From Spinellus fusiger (Eukaryota; Mucoromycota; Mucoromycetes; Mucorales; Phycomycetaceae): a stretch of DNA of 64,000 nucleotides. The notes under the pieces are model-generated. The model did not search any database, had not been told where the DNA came from, and was given only the letters and a program-made list of their open reading frames with translations. Shown here one piece after another: positions 34,001 to 45,446 of this stretch; position 1 is the first letter of the stretch, and the number at the start of each line of letters is the position of its first letter. The translations under genes and the position numbers were made by a program. The stretch lies in assembly GCA_025094145.1 (NCBI GenBank), contig JALLLS010000008.1:1-64000 (forward strand). Reading direction: 5' to 3'.

Positions 34001-34631
34001 AAGAAAAAGAAAGATCAAGTGCCATTTATCTAATGCACTATGACGAATACAATTCGACCGTTCTTTCTTTCACTGCCTTTTCTCTTTCCTTTTAGTATTT
34101 ATTTATTTATTATTGGAAGGAGTGCTACAAAAGTGATACATTGTTTCAACTCTACCAAGGCGGGCTTTTTAGAGTCACAGGCTACACATGTACAGATGCG
34201 ACACAAACGAGACACCCCACCCCATCCCGCCCTACTCCTTTGTTCTTCAATTGTCTGCGTCTCGTAGCACTAAACTCAATGAGACAACCCTGAGTGGAAC
34301 CAAGACGAGGCATCTTAATATGGACAACGGAGTGTGGAAGGACCTATGTATAAATGCTGGTGTGTCTCTGCTGTAGGTATAAATGTTAGTGTGGGTCTAC
34401 CATGTGTGTCCATATAAGTGTATGCGTTTAAGTGTGTACGTATAAGTGTGTGCGTTTAAGTGTGTGTATCAATAAGCGTGAAAATTAGGCGTGTCTTTGT
34501 TTTCATCTGCATATGAGCCATAGGAATAAACCCACCCTTTCGTTTTGCTCTCTTTCCCTATTTCTTCACTCTTTCCCTATTTCTTCACTCTTTCACTTTC
34601 ACACAAGGAACGAGGGTTCACTGCCCTTTCT
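31034..34631. other. AT-rich intergenic region
   Basis: About 3.6 kb without a supportable gene. It has short low-complexity ORFs, a (TTTCTG)n tract at 33230-33262, and a 15-T run near 33578. The last 300 bases have CTTTCCCTATTTCTTCACTC repeated twice and pyrimidine-rich DNA typical of a promoter before the gene at 34632. Confidence 0.5.
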
Positions 34632-37600
34632 ATGGTCATGCCTTTGAACAGACAGAGACCCCAAGGCCATGTCAACAGCAGGGCCAGCACCATGCCCTCT
34701 TTTCTCTGTAACAAGGCAGCTACAGCCACAGTGAACGAACGGCCACTGTATAGGAGAGAAGATTCACTCGAAGAGTGGCTAAGTCGAAATATTTCAGAGC
34801 CCTCTACTTCTACTACTCTTATGCTTGAGAATCCATGTTGTTGCTGCGGACATATGGAGTGCAGTCATCTGATAGCATTTACTAAAGCCATTCGTAAATT
34901 AGAAGGAGACACCCGTCTTGCTGCAGGTAAATCTCTATTTATTTGTTGATTGATTACTCCATTGATGGTTGTAGTTATGGGGTTGTAGTTATGGGGTTGT
35001 AGTTATGGGGTTGTAGTTAGAGTTGTAGTTATGGGGTTACTGCAAATAGAATCGTAGTCATGGTTATCTCTCCACCTATCCACACTATCAAAGAGATGGA
35101 CTTACAATACTCTTATTGACGTCTTAGAGATCGGACAGGGCTTGCTACACAAACACGAATTGTTTGTACTTGAGTCCAGTCAAATAAAGGCTTTCCTGGA
35201 ACAGCAGGTAGGACAAATCTCCACTCTCTGCGTTTCTTTATCTCTTTATCTCATGGTGTGTGCACCTGACAGCTGGATACTTCATGTGAACAGATCAAGT
35301 CTCTCCAACAGCAGGTGGAAGAGACTGATTCAAGCCGACATGATTTGTTGGAGAGAATCAACAGAACTACAAGGGAATATCAAAAGACACAAAAGGTAGC
35401 CTTGTTCATCCTCCCTTTCAAGTTCCCAAGGACATTTGAATTGAACTACTTTGATTAGTTAGTAGAAAACACCTCTGCTGATCTTGATATGGCCAATACA
35501 CGATGTCTTCAATTGACAGAAGAGTTGAAGAAAAAGACATTAGAAATTGAGAAGTTGCGTGTAGTGAAGTTTATGATGCGACAGGCAGAGACACGAGAAG
35601 AAACCCTGCGATCCAAGGCAAGTCAAGAGAAAGAAGAAAAAAAAAAGGGGGAGAGGAGAAATGTATGCTTATTTTTATATCCTTTTGCCTTTTTATTATA
35701 TATATATATATATTGGCAATCTGCACCTTTGATGCCAATCTAGCTTGAAGATACCAAGCAAGAACTGGCATCTACTCGGAAGAATGAATTGGGCTTGGAG
35801 TCCAAACACAAGAAATTGCGTGTTAAATATGGTACTGTATTGCTTGTCTCTGTAGACATCAGCACCTACTTATATGCTATGTATTATATGTTGTGGTGTC
35901 GATAGAAAGTATCAGTAGTGCCTATGAACAACTCAAGGCAGATCAGCAAGAATCCTCCACAGCCTATGATAGGCGTGCTGATCTTGTATGGTTACAGTCC
36001 TCGAATGAAAAGTTGCGTAAAGATGTTCTCAAGGTAAATACTCCATCACATATCCAGTGCCTGTGTATCTATTCTATTCTATTCTATTCTATCTACAGGG
36101 AGGAATCTCACTCTGTCCCTAGTTAACCTCCACTCTGCTCTCTTCCTCCACCCAACCTACTCTTGAAGATTATCACCAACTAGTGATCTATATTAATGAT
36201 TTGGCATGTGCTAGTGCTAAGTCAAGGGCTGGTTTTGTAGAGGCAAAAGATCGCAGTGGGGACTCACATCCCACCACACCCCTCTCAGACCAGTATGAGA
36301 GCCTTTTCCTGACATCCACAGCGACACCAACACTGACACCAACACTGACACCAACACTGACACCAACACTGACACCAACACTGACAGCGACATCCACCCA
36401 CCCACAGACACAAGCACTTCCACAGAGAAGCACCTCTCCCATGTCCTCAGACCATCCCCTCCCAACATCAAAACTAAGATTGCGCAGAATGACTACCACA
36501 GGAAAAGAACCTCCTGTGTCTGCTTTGCTGGCCAAAGCACCCTCCCCTACTGCTTCCTCTTCTCTGCCCACCACACACCCTGTGATCCACCACCACTACC
36601 ACTACCACATGCAGCGCCACAAGACACTTGAGAACACAGAAACACCACTGTCTGCTGTGCCGCCACCTACTGTACAGCCCATAGCACAGCCCACTCCGAA
36701 CAATTCAAAGGTAAATAGTAGGAGCAGTAGAAACACACACTTGCTATGAAGAAAACTCACCCCACACATCATTGACGGTGTGCTGTTACAGAGCCTTACT
36801 CTCTCTCCGTCGTCCTCTCTTGGCACAATGAACAGCAAGGCCTGCGAAGCACCCTACCGTACGCTACACACTGTCCTCCAACAGATGTACGAACAACTTC
36901 AGGCCACCGACACACGCGCCCTGAACAGACACCTGAACCGTGCCTTTGACATGGCCTATCTCACTTCCATGAGCAACAATCTTCTCCAAACACTCCTGAT
37001 GGACATTGGACAGCTGCATGAGCAGTTTGCCACAGAAACAGCCTCACATGCGAGCGATTTTCATTCTCTCCTGTCCCTTGCCCAAGACATGCTCAGGGAA
37101 ATAGCCAAGCTGCGGTCTACAATGAATGATCTCCAGGTGGACTATGTGAAGAAGGTACAGGAGAGTGACCAACGCACCAAAGAAGAGGTCCACCGACGCA
37201 CACACCCTTCCTCCTCTCACCAGCACCACCACAGCCACGGTGCATCGCCTGTGCTGAGTCCTAACCCACTGTCCTGGCTTACCAGTGTGTTCAAGTCCTC
37301 CTCCCACTCAAAGTCACAGGAAAAGACCCAGCAATCCACAGGCGCTGTGGGCTCCCTCGACGCCTCTCCAGGCACTGACACCGCCTACACTCCCTTCCCA
37401 CCCACGTCTGTTCCCCGCAGCCACCGCCCACCCTCTGCCTCTGCAGAAGAGCACCGGCGCCCGCCCGCGCAGATCCTCCGCCACAAGAAGAGTGACCTGG
37501 ACAGACACGGACCTGCGGCAAGTTTCCCCCGTCCCTCACCAGAGAAACGCCGCCTGTTCACTCTCCCTCCCAAACCCAAGCCTATTCCTTATGTGTCGCG

Positions 37601-37868
37601 TGGGTCTCTTCATGCCTACTCCAGTCCCTCCAACGCCAGTCCCAGCCAGGGAGGCAGCGGGTCTTTGGCTGGGAGTGTGGGGGCCAGCAAACGGAGCCAG
37701 TCCATTGCCACAGACCATGGTGTGCACAGAAAGCGTAGTGGGTTGGGGCTGAATAGGGCTCAGGGAGAAGACCCCTTTGATCTTGCTTCTAGTCCAGTGT
37801 CTCCTAACCCACAGCCGGATTGGAACGGATCCACTGTGTTTGGCACCAGTTGGCTGGCCAATAAGTGA
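34632..37868 (+). CDS. Coiled-coil protein with Cys-rich motif, function unknown
   Basis: Gene model of about eight exons. Exon 1 from the ATG at 34632 (MVMPLNRQRPQG) ends at 34926 and joins exon 2 at 35128 to read AAEIGQGLLHKHELFVLE. Exon 3 starts at about 35294 (IKSLQQQVEETD), exon 4 at about 35460 (LVENTSADLDMAN) and exon 5 at about 35742 (LEDTKQELASTRK). Then come exons with SISSAYEQLKADQ and LEDYHQLVIYINDLA (from 36123) and the last exon from about 36792 (LTLSPSSSLGTMNS) to the stop at 37868. The N-terminus has CCCCGHMECSH, a possible metal site. The middle is long coiled coil. Then a Thr/Pro repeat, a helical block (PYRTLHTVLQQMYEQL) and a basic Ser/Pro/His-rich tail follow. The layout suggests a cytoskeletal or septum/polarity scaffold, but I do not recognise the family. 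Confidence 0.7.
36317..36390 (+). repeat. 12-bp tandem repeat coding for Thr-Pro/Leu-Thr-Pro
   Basis: About six copies of ACACCAACACTG in the open frame of the coiled-coil gene, giving TPTLTPTLTPTL. It probably varies in length between strains. Confidence 0.9.
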
Positions 37869-38784
37869 TCCAAAGGTAAGGAGGCTTCCCACCCAGAGGA
37901 AGAAGAAGAGAAAGAGAAAGAAAAGAGATAGAAGGAGGGGGAAAATGAATAAATAATAGGTGGATGGAGAAGTGAAATTCACTTGTTCACTGGAAAGAGA
38001 ACTTTGTTATGTCTGGTTCACAGTGGACTCATTGATTGGCTGTCATTGTAGAATGAACCCCACTGCTGGGTGCTTCGGCGTGCTCCAGAGGCTACGTCAC
38101 GCATGGCGTCGATCTTTGTACAGGTGGGTACAGCCAATCCAAGTGACTCCACTCTCTTCTTGCTCCAATGAGAAGCAGCCAAAAAGAAAAGAAAAAAGAA
38201 AAAAAAAGTAATCATTATTCATCTCTATCTTCATATAAATGACAATAAAATAATACTATGTAATTATCATAGAGCAGTCGTTTTATAGCAGTATAGTGTA
38301 TTCTGTAGTATTCTATCGCAATCTCTCTCTCTTGTGGAGTACAAGTAAAGACAGAGATCATTTGTATTTACTTGTGATTGGTCCATACCCTCAAAGTGTA
38401 TTTCTCAAATTGTAGTATAGGTAATGTGTAGCTAGACAAATCCCTGGGCTTTTTTCTTTTCTTTTCTTTTCTTTTCTTTTCTCTCTCTCTTAATAAACTC
38501 CACTGCCAAATGTCCACTGCCATCCTTCATGAAATATAAACACAGCACAAGAAAGAAAGAAAGAAAGAAAGAAATAAAAGAAATAAATAAAAAAGAGAAA
38601 TTAAGGGAAAAAAAGGGAAAAAGGGAAAAAGGGAAAAAGGGAAATCTCATAAAAATATAGAGTCCGCTATTTGTTGCGGGCTTATTTTTATTTTCCTTTC
38701 TTCTTTTTCCTATTTTTCTTCTTTTTTTTTTTTTTTTTTCCCTTTTTTGCTTCTCTTTGGATTTTCCATTCTCTCTTTTCTTCA
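37869..38784. other. Intergenic region between two plus-strand genes
   Basis: Contains a (CTTTT)n pyrimidine tract at 38450-38480, GAAA repeats at 38545-38645 and a poly-T run before the next start codon. AATAAATAATAGG near 37948 and AATAAAATAATAC near 38243 could serve as polyadenylation signals. No RNA gene recognised. Confidence 0.5.
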
Positions 38785-40850
38785 ATGGCAAATGGCCCCA
38801 TCCCCCCCTCAGGTGTAGCACAGCCACCACCACCTCCTCCCCCTCCACCACCACCACCACCACCTTCTGCCTTACAACCACAGCAGTTGCTTCAAACCCC
38901 TACCCAAGCACAACTCCAACAACAACAACAACAAGTACAACAGGTACAGCAAGTACAACAACAGGCTCAGGCACAAGCACAAGCACAAGCTCAGGCACAG
39001 GCTCAGGCACAGGCTCAAGCACAGGCTCAGGCTCAAGCACAGGCTCAGGCTCAGGCACAGGCTCAGGCACAAGCTCAGGCACAGGCACAGGCCCAAGCAC
39101 AGGCACAGGCACAGGTTCAGGCACAACAACTGTTTCGACAAAGACAGCTCATGGCCTTCCAGCAGCAACAGCAGATGGCAAGATCAGGTATGCTTCCACC
39201 GACACCTGCCATGACAGCACAAGGATCTCCTGCTGTGGCTGCTATCCCTCAACTCCAGGCCAGTGCTGCGAATGGCCCAAAGCCCCTCACTACACCACTG
39301 CAAAGGTAAACCATGCACTCTCCCTGCGTACTCTCTAACACGTGTAGACTGGCTAGAACACAGACAACAGGACAGGCAGTGCTTCGATTATTACAGTTTG
39401 CAGAACAACTGAATCCAGGTCTAGAGGTAAGCAAGAGAGAGAAACAAGAGAGGTTGATGCTGGTGTTGGTGCTGGTGCTGGTACTAATGCTGATACTCTC
39501 TTTAGATTGCCCACGAACCTGGCTTCTGGCAGTCATTTGTTGCCGATTTCTTCACTACTACAAGTTCACTGACAATGCGGTTATGGAATATAGAGGACAA
39601 TATGACAAAGAAGTTCCGTAAGTCCATGGTGTACAGCAACAACAAAGAGAGATACCTCTGTGGGTTCCATTTTTACTCATATTAGAGACGTGTTGGTGGG
39701 TATGAAATAGAAATCATACGTGCCCTGTTAGTACGCTACTTTCATACCCAGTACGATTGTGGTGTAGTGTCTATTCAGCTCACACTTGAGCAAACTACAG
39801 AATACATTATGGCAGGAGGATTGAATGTGGAGTGTCCTCAAGCAAGACTCATCCATCGTTACGAGGATGGTCATTTAGTAAGTAGCAGGGACTAAGATGA
39901 CCAGGGTTCTTTCCATGTTTCCATGTTCGTTTTTGTTGATGTATTCATGGCGATGGGTTTTTGTTGTTGTTGTTGTTTGGTGGTGTAGGTGGTATCTACA
40001 GGTCATCTGTTGGTACAGTTTGCCTTGACGTCAGAAGGAATATGGAAGATAGAGTACATGGATTTTGCATCTCAGGGACACGAGGAATTCATCTCAAGAG
40101 TTGTTTTGGAGGAAGAGGCAAAAGAGAAGGAGACAGTGACAAGTCTGCCCTTGCCAGAGTCACCTGTGAATGAGTGGGGAGTCCCTATGCGAGTCTACAA
40201 TATATTAGAGGTAAGTAGATGCAGTTCCTGACAGTTCTTGGTGAGCAGTACTAACAGAAAAGGTGTTCTAGTTGGCAGATTGTGCATTGCGGTTCCAAGA
40301 AGTCGCATTCCATGCACTTGTTACTGGAGAAACACCAAGAGGTGAGTTGATTTGCACTGTGAAGGGGATGTGTGTATGGATGTGTGTATGTCCATGGGTC
40401 TGTCTACACTCGACACACTCTATGCACTCTACAGGGTATACAGAGATGTATCTTCTATGGCTCTATGGACATACACATGTGGGTATAGAGTAGAGGGAGA
40501 CTGTGGATCTCCATTCCTCTCTATTCTATACATTCCAAAGAACAGCTCAACACGAAGAAGAAACTCACCGTAGAAAGCGAGTTTGAATGCTATAGCCAAT
40601 AACTGTAAGCAACAGCTGACAAAGGCAAAGGAATCCACGTCAAGTAAGTCTCCTTTTATTACTCTATAGGTGACTGACACTTCAAGGCACGTTGTCTTCT
40701 GAGAATGAGACATTTGTGGGTACTTTGTCTCCTGTAGTAAAAACCCAAGGCAATGCCCGTCATCCTTCTGCTCTACACTACCAACAACAACAGCAATTGC
40801 AATTCCAACAGCAACAGAGTCTGCTCCGTCAACAGCAGCAGCAGCAACAG

Positions 40851-40894
<44 letters not shown>

Positions 40895-41280
40895 AGCCCA
40901 ACAACAGCAGCAACAGCAGAGCTCTATGAATCATTCCCTTATGCAGCAACAGGGATTACAATACCAACAACCAAAAGTTGAACAGCAGAATTCACCCAGT
41001 CTTCAAACAACTCTATCCCAAAACTACCCTTATCCTGGTCCTTTTCCACCTACGCAATCACAGACACAATTCCAGCCCCAGTCTCAGGCACAACCAGCAA
41101 CACAGCCCCTTTCTTCTCAAACAGCCGAGTATACCTCTAGTCCTGTTACAAGTAAGCTCTTCATTCTTACAGAGTGAATTAACAGGTGAATTAGGAAAAC
41201 GTAATAGTTCAAGTGAGGCTGCTACAAAATCCCCCGTCTCTCGCAAGAAGAACCGTACACCTACACCACAAAGAAAGTAG
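38785..41280 (+). CDS. LIM-domain-binding co-regulator (Adn1/PtaB/SEUSS family)
   Basis: Exon 1 from ATG 38785 (MANGPIPPSGVAQ) codes poly-Pro, a long Q/A repeat and QLFRQRQLMAFQQQ, ending at 39305. Then follow AVLRLLQFAEQLNPGLE, IAHEPGFWQSFVADFFTTT, EIIRALLVRYFHTQYDCGVV, GHLLVQFALTSEGIWKIEYM, LADCALRFQEVAFHALVTGE, SLNAIANNCKQQLTKAKEST and a second poly-Gln block, ending KKNRTPTPQRK. The order LLQF / FW..FV..FF / LLVRYF / IEYMDF is the LIM-binding (LDB) domain of Adn1, PtaB, Mfg1 and SEUSS. In fungi these partner with Flo8/Som1-type factors to control adhesion, filamentation and development. All splice junctions fit except the one around 39618, where a weak donor (ATG|GTGTAC) must be used to keep frame. 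Confidence 0.85.
38960..39125 (+). repeat. CAGGCA/CAAGCT tandem repeat coding Gln-Ala
   Basis: About 27 tandem Q-A dipeptides in exon 1 of the LDB gene. The six-base unit alternates CAGGCT, CAAGCA and CAGGCA. Confidence 0.92.
40816..40921 (+). repeat. CAG/CAA repeat coding poly-Gln
   Basis: More than 30 glutamine codons with mixed CAG and CAA, interrupted once by GCC (Ala), in the second Gln-rich exon of the LDB gene. Confidence 0.92.
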
Positions 41281-41693
41281 CCATCTTCTACCTAGAAGAA
41301 AGAAAGACACCTACAGCAGTCATATATCATCCTTCCTTCCTTCCCTCTCTGTTGATGTTTGTGTGTGTGTGTGTGTTTCTGTCTTGTCTGTGCGTTCCTC
41401 TCTTTTCTCTCTTCTTCTTTCTTCCTCTTGTACAGTTCTTTCTTTCTTCCTCTTGTTTTATTTTGAAGAGTGTATACCGTGTTCGAATATTGATTTTTTA
41501 TTCCACATTAAAATTTTCCTCATGATGCATTAAGCTTTCTTGCTCTTCCTCCACCAAAAATAACAAGATATTAAGATAACAAGATATCAAAATATCAAAA
41601 TATCATTGTACCTGTCATCAGTAATGGTGTATGCTATATTTGTAGAAGTGTTTGTTGGATGATCCACCCCTCCACTCAACAAATACTCTTTTA
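41281..41693. other. Convergent intergenic region
   Basis: Shared 3' flank of the LDB gene (+) and the Arp10 gene (-). It has a (GTGT)n run near 41360, pyrimidine-rich DNA and AAGATATCAAAATATC repeats near 41570-41603. No gene. Confidence 0.5.
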
Positions 41694-43409
41694 TTAGACA
41701 GTCGACACCCAATGGCCTACAGACCAATCTGTGACTGAACCTGTAAACTTCTCTCGTGCGAGTTCCTCCCCTGATAATTTCAAAGATCCCATCAAGGACC
41801 CTCCAATCCACCCACGCACATTGCTCATAAACACACGACTGGATCCTTTGCCTTCTTCCTGTCCATCGAGAAACTGAATAGGTTTGTCTAGGCGCAACAG
41901 ACACTCATAGCGTCTCTTTTCAGCAGGTGTGGGGCTTTTCATCATACGCAGCAGTTCTTGTTTAAGGCGAGCATGGAATCCTGGTAATAGAGCAGTTCCT
42001 CCCATGACCAATAAAGAGGAGACCATGGGTTTGCGCAGATCGGGTTGTAACTAACATGTCCACCGCTTCAGTTTTCTCTTCTTCTTTGTAGAATGATAAT
42101 GATAATGATGGATAGATAAAAAAAAAAGACCACAGCACTCACTTTCAACAGACAGTCCATAATGCAGTGTGCAAGACTCAACTCATCCTCATCCCCCTCA
42201 AACAACACATCCGCTGCTCTTTCACGGACCCATCCTGGAATCCACAGATTGGCCTTGTCCTGAACAGGATAGTACAGATCGGTTGTACTGCTAAAGTTCT
42301 TATAGGCAAGCGCACTCTCACTCTCCTTGGCAATCAGCACAGGTGAACAAAACAGGACGCGTGTTTTGATATCTTCTAGTAGCTGTGGAGTAAGCAGAGA
42401 GGCTGGGACTGGCATTTGAGGTGCAAGAGACAGGTGGAGAGAGGAGACTGGGATGTAGCGGCCGTGGTCTAACAAAAGAGAGGCAAGGCGCTGAGTGAGA
42501 GCACGGCCTGCCAAGGGAGTGGTGGAGACATAGGGAATCAGTGGGCGTGTGGCATAAATCTTTCATTCATCCAACAATAAGAACAACAATAAATATATAA
42601 GTCCATGCTGTTGTTGATACACAAAAGGCAGACTCAACTGGTAATACTGTTGTTTCGAGATGGCCACAGTCAATCACCAATCCCGTCGTCAGTCCCGTCG
42701 TCAGCAGAGCCATAAGATGAAGAGGAACAAAAGAGATGGAGGGCACCTAATTCAAACTACATGTCAGCAGGAGCAGCCTACAAGTAAAGAGAAAAGATAA
42801 AGAAAGAAAGAAAGACTTGCCTGGAAATGTTCAAAGAGGATCTTTGCTATTGTCTTCTTTAGTAGAAGAGGAGCCAAGGGGGATTCACATAAAATCACCT
42901 TGCGGGATTTTGGATCTGTAAGAAGAAGACTAATAGTCATAGTCATAATAAAAAGACATTGAGTGTTCGCTTTCTTTTTTCTTCTCTTTAACAGTAACAA
43001 GAGGAGAGAGCTCACCAAAAGTAGATGTCATGCAACAGCTTCTTTAGTCTTTCTTCCAACTGGGCAATATTCCCTTTGGCCATAAGGTCCAGGTCATACA
43101 GCTCGGTCATCTGAAAACACATAAGAACATGAGCAAAAATGTCAGGTAGATTACCTCACCATCCACACAATGGGCTTCACCATCCACACTGCGCGAGGTA
43201 TCTAGGCGTGTCCATGTCGATACAATGTGCCGAGGATGAGACTCCCCCGAGAACCCACACTTGATATACAACGACCCAATATCCAGCACCACACGGTCTT
43301 CTGTGCCATAAATAGAGTGGCGACGGGCAAAGTTATGCAGGGACGACGGTGAGGTGTAGTTGGAAAAGTACTGAGAAGAAAGTGGTTCTGAAGACATTGT
43401 CGTGGTCAT
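41694..43409 (-). CDS. ACTR10: Actin-related protein 10/11, dynactin pointed-end subunit
   Basis: Start at the ATG 43409 (MTTTMSSEPLSSQ). Exon 1 has VVLDIGSLYIKCGFSGESHP, the actin-fold phosphate-1 loop as in human ACTR10. Later exons contain SRKVILCESPLAPLLLKKT, the region matching HLMALLT around 42680-42720, PLAGRALTQRLASLLLDHGR, LLEDIKTRVLFCSP, VRERAADVLFEGDEDELS, LLVMGGTALLPGFHARLK, FMSNVRGWIGGSLMGSL and a C-terminus ending GHWVSTV. The order matches ACTR10/Arp11, which caps the pointed end of the Arp1 filament in dynactin and so supports dynein transport and nuclear migration. There are at least five exons with small introns. Length and motifs look complete. Confidence 0.85.
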
Positions 43410-43578
43410 AGTCAAGCAGTGGAGAAAGGCATGGTAGGTGCTGTGTTACGCAGACTCTCCTTATCAGTCACAACCAGTCCTTTTCGCAGTCGCATGGAAG
43501 AGAAGGGATTCTTTGCTGTGGTGTCAGAGAACAGGCATAAGGTGAATGCCCCTATTGGAACTCAGCCAACACTTTCTA

Positions 43579-44823
43579 CACACACAAAGATTTTTCTGAC
43601 CTTTAAGCGGTGATATCTCCTTCCTTTTACGTCACAATGAAAATTTCCCTTTTATATATCTGTGTTTAAAATCAAAAGGGCTGCGGATATCCAAATAATT
43701 GTTTCCTTTTATAGTATACCTCACTATCAAATTGTATTATCAGTAAACTATATTGTTTATGAATAAAATTGTTTATTGTGATTGTATAGATAATACTATA
43801 TTATGACTATAGCTACTGCCCAAGTGCATTCTCTCATAGCAATAGAATCCACAACCTAAAAGCTTTGTGCTTTATCCTTGGGAGATAGATAACTATGCTT
43901 AGGAGTATAACTTAGACACCCTAGACAGTATAGAAGACCACCTAAGACTGACTTGAAAGGTGTCTTTACTTGCCTAATAACAATACAATGAGTGTCCTGT
44001 ACATTAGAATAAGCCATAGCTCAGATGAAGACACTGCTTACCTTTTTATCACTAGAATAGTCCTTGGTAGTGTCTATCACCTCCTTCTATTGTTTCTCTT
44101 TGTTAATAATGGCACAATACCTTGCTCAGTTATGCTCATCTTGACGAGTACTTGGGTGTTAAGTTGTATGTGCAGTGTAAGAAATAACAAAAGGAGGGGA
44201 ATATCAAAACAAATAATTTCTCTCTTTATACTGGTGAGGCATACACTAGCCTCCACTCATAAAATTCATGTCAAACTCACGTCAAATTCACACGTCAAAC
44301 AATTCACACTCTATTTTCCTTGAGCCTAAAGCCCAGTATTAGAAACAATACTTTGTAATCATTAAGCACCACTGTTAATACCAGTTACAATAACATAGTT
44401 ACTAAAGTGTTTATGGATATTGAGTCAATGAATGGCTATAATTCTCTTAATATAGGCGGGTTTGGTTATATTTTATGGACAATGACCACTAGAATTAACT
44501 CCATAAGTTCTGTAATACATCTTTCTTAAGCATTGGTATACTGCAAATACTATGGGCTTATGGATAACACATTATGTTAAGAGAAGAATATCAGTGACTG
44601 AGTTGTAATTTCGGAGTGGTTCTGGTTTTATTTTTTGTCTTTACAGCCAATTCTATAGCATTTAATTGCAAAGTCAATAGTGATTGCTAAAACAGGCAGG
44701 CCGAGTTTCAAATTGTCTATTTAGACAGCGAAAAGGCATTTTCAAACACATTAGCCAATCATAAGAATATTAAGATTTTGTTCTCAGGAATTTCTTTATA
44801 TATCCAAAAAATCTTTGGGTCTG
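43579..44823 (-). mobile_element. Short non-autonomous derivative of the Plavaka-like transposon
   Basis: The ends CACACACAAAGATTTTT and (reverse complement) CAGACCCAAAGATTTTT match each other and the 24 kb element, and TA lies on both sides (43577-43578, 44824-44825). The first 750 bp and last 350 bp align with the ends of the 4.4 kb element; nearly the whole transposase gene is missing. It interrupts the last exon of the Kre9-like paralogue A. Strand follows the interrupted gene and is otherwise arbitrary. Confidence 0.85.
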
Positions 44824-44825
44824 TA

Positions 44826-45446
44826 TACAAATAGGTAGATCCATCAACATTATGGATTGTGTTCTGAACATGAATAACCTCCAATCGAATCTCATATATA
44901 GCCCGAAGAGCATAAGGAGCAGTGACTTCAATGAAACCTTTGTTGAGAGGAACATCACGAACCAAGAATTCTAGGAAATTATAACATTATTTGAATATAT
45001 TCCACATGCTTTTCAACTTACCGCGAAATCTATCCTCCATACCAGGTTCACGATATACTATATTACCACTAAATACAGAAAGATGAATAAACGCTGACTA
45101 TGAAGTCTTCAATACTTGCGTGGTATATTTAGCTATTTTTTAGGGTCATTTATTGTCCTAAACAACCATACACATGTTAGTTCACTACAAACCAAGTGCT
45201 TGTTGAGAGCATACCATTTAATAGTGTAATTTTGTCCATGATACCATGCAACTCCTCTTTCGGGCTCTGTACTGAATTGTTTATTAGTAGAAGCTAGTAA
45301 AAGAGACATCCAAGTGAATACTATTGATAATAAATGCCTTACAGTGTGATAATATTATCATGATCGCCAAAAGAAAATTCAAAAGGATCATGGGCAGAGA
45401 CAAGAGAAGCCAAGGCAAGGACAGGAATCAGAACGGATTTCAACAT
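44826..45446 (-). pseudogene. Kre9/KNH-like small secreted protein, paralogue A, disrupted
   Basis: ATG at 45446 (MLKSVLIPVLALASLVSAH), a clear signal peptide. Spliced exons give TEPERGVAWYHGQNYTIKW, the W..G..YTIKW signature of the Kre9/KNH1-type (Ser-Thr-rich GPI-anchored family) domain. Then TINDPKK and an in-frame TAG (45133-45135), NIPRNGNIVYREPGMEDRF, and EFLVRDVPLNKGFIEVTAPY ... IYEIRLEVIHVQNT. The frame reaches DGSTYLY and runs into the short transposon at 44823. Beyond that element, 43430-43577 (minus) may hold the lost C-terminus (DTTAKNPFSSMRLRKGLVV). These proteins act in cell-wall beta-glucan assembly. The stop and the insertion make this copy inactive. Confidence 0.55.

Noticed and set aside
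38872..39168. Leu/Cys repeat ORFs on the minus strand
   Set aside because: They are the complement of the CAGGCA repeat that codes Gln-Ala on the plus strand in the LDB gene.
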